From NCBI RefSeq assembly GCF_013522825.1, contig NZ_JAAMQZ010000023.1:1-64000 (forward strand): a stretch of 64,000 nt of DNA, written 5' to 3'. The translations under genes were made by a program, and so were the position numbers. The stretch comes from Stutzerimonas stutzeri (lineage in GTDB: Bacteria; Pseudomonadota; Gammaproteobacteria; Pseudomonadales; Pseudomonadaceae). Of this stretch, positions 63,188 to 64,000 are shown in pieces (the stretch's first letter is position 1; every line of letters starts with the position of its first letter). Under the pieces are notes generated by a model that was not told the DNA's origin, made no database searches, and was given only the letters and a program-made list of their open reading frames with translations.

Positions 63188-64000
63188 TCACGCCAGACAG
63201 GCAGCCAGACGCTCGGGCAGAGCATCCCAGGCAATGCTTTGTTGTTCGCTGTCGTCGCGCAGCGGCTTGCAACCTACCACGCGACCGGCCAGTTCGTCCT
63301 CACCCAGAATCAGTGCGAAACGTGCGCCGCTCTTGTCGGCCTTCTTGAACTGGCTCTTGAAGCTGCCGCCGCCGGCATTGACCAGCAGGCGCAGGCCCGG
63401 CAGTTCGTCGCGCATGCGCTCGGCCAGCGCCAGCGCGGCCAGTTCGGCCGCCTCGCCAAAGGCACAGATATAGGCATGAGCAGGCTGGTTGAGCGTCTCG
63501 GGCACCTGTCCCAGGGTTTCCAGCAACAGCACCAGCCGCTCCACACCCATGGCAAAGCCCACACCCGGCGTCGGCTTGCCGCCGAACTGGCTGATCAGCC
63601 CGTCGTAGCGGCCACCGGCACAGACGGTGCCCTGCGCGCCCAGCCGGTCGGTCACCCACTCGAACACGGTGCGCCCGTAATAATCCAGGCCGCGCACCAG
63701 CTTCGGATTGATCTCATAGGCAATGCCAGCGGCATCGAGCCGCGCCTTGAGCCCGGCGAAATGCGCGCGCGATTCCTCGTCGAGGAAATCGCTCAGCGTC
63801 GGCGCATCGGCCAGCAACGCCTGGGTCTGGGCATTCTTGCTGTCGAGAATGCGCAACGGATTGGTGGTCAGGCGGCGCTGGCTGTCTTCGTCGAGCTGGT
63901 CGAAACGCTGCTGCAGATACGCGACCAGTGCATCGCGGTAGGTCGCGCGGGCCTCGCTGGAACCCAGGCTGTTGAGCTGCAGGGTCACGGCATCGGCGAT
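63188..64000 (-). CDS. hisS: Histidyl-tRNA synthetase, C-terminal part (5' end outside window)
   Basis: A 3' partial of about 270 residues. The class II catalytic motif 3 region is seen as '[18 protein letters not shown]', and the HisRS-specific '[18 protein letters not shown]' block is present. The C-terminal alpha/beta anticodon-binding domain follows ('[20 protein letters not shown]'). It charges tRNA-His. The reading frame continues past base 64000. Confidence 0.96.
   Translation of the reverse strand: MADAVTLQLNSLGSSEARATYRDALVAYLQQRFDQLDEDSQRRLTTNPLRILDSKNAQTQALLADAPTLSDFLDEESRAHFAGLKARLDAAGIAYEINPKLVRGLDYYGRTVFEWVTDRLGAQGTVCAGGRYDGLISQFGGKPTPGVGFAMGVERLVLLLETLGQVPETLNQPAHAYICAFGEAAELAALALAERMRDELPGLRLLVNAGGGSFKSQFKKADKSGARFALILGEDELAGRVVGCKPLRDDSEQQSIAWDALPERLAACLA

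Overview
The window comes from the chromosome of a high-GC gammaproteobacterium, almost certainly a Pseudomonas of the mendocina/alcaligenes/stutzeri type. The basis is family-level recognition of gene content and order: liuABCDE with a LiuR-like MerR gene, uvrB divergent from tyrB, an rdgC/FKBP/CrbS-type sensor neighbourhood, hisS-yfgM-bamB-der, and intergenic palindromic repeats of the kind common in pseudomonads. No search was run. Species assignment is inference.

Layout. 1-421: the 3' end of an IS110-family recombinase gene and a REP-like palindrome. 465-7544: leucine/isovalerate degradation operon (isovaleryl-CoA dehydrogenase, methylcrotonyl-CoA carboxylase, methylglutaconyl-CoA hydratase, HMG-CoA lyase) with the MerR regulator last; two different palindromic elements sit between its genes. 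7556-11005: uvrB, divergent from an aromatic aminotransferase. 11059-11453: tRNA-Asn followed by a tandem 149-bp duplication of its 3' tail and terminator.

11573-27865 is the main accessory locus: a four-gene minus-strand operon read in the order TolC-OmpA fusion, LapB-type ABC exporter, HlyD/LapC-type adaptor, and a 3605-residue adhesin. The adhesin has a LapA-like N-terminal retention module, VCBS/cadherin-like repeats and a C-terminal secretion module present in three tandem 69-residue copies. 28560-34132 is a second accessory operon: an AraC-type response regulator, a 7TM hybrid histidine kinase and a TonB-dependent receptor.

34277-48373 is mostly core: LysR regulator, FKBP lipoprotein, Maa-type acetyltransferase, tRNA-Val and tRNA-Asp, rdgC, a guanidine-II riboswitch ahead of a Gdx/SugE guanidinium exporter, an MFS transporter, azlCD, a CrbS/MxtR-like transporter-kinase hybrid, an MgtC/DUF4010 membrane protein and rmuC. 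48374-48948 is an AT-rich intergenic stretch with DnaA-box-like sites.

48949-59684: ydbH-ynbE-ydbL (intermembrane lipid transport), an LpxR-like lipid A deacylase, a Tat-dependent GMC dehydrogenase pair, a small acidic exported protein, an EamA transporter, endonuclease I, and an overlapping omega-amidase/methionine-aminotransferase pair. 59770-64000: der, bamB, yfgM and the 3' part of hisS, running off the window.

The most notable observations are the self-contained adhesin secretion operon with a TolC-OmpA fusion and no recognisable LapG cleavage motif, the triplicated secretion module, the guanidine-II riboswitch, the tRNA-Asn tail duplication, and the palindromic elements inserted in the liu operon.
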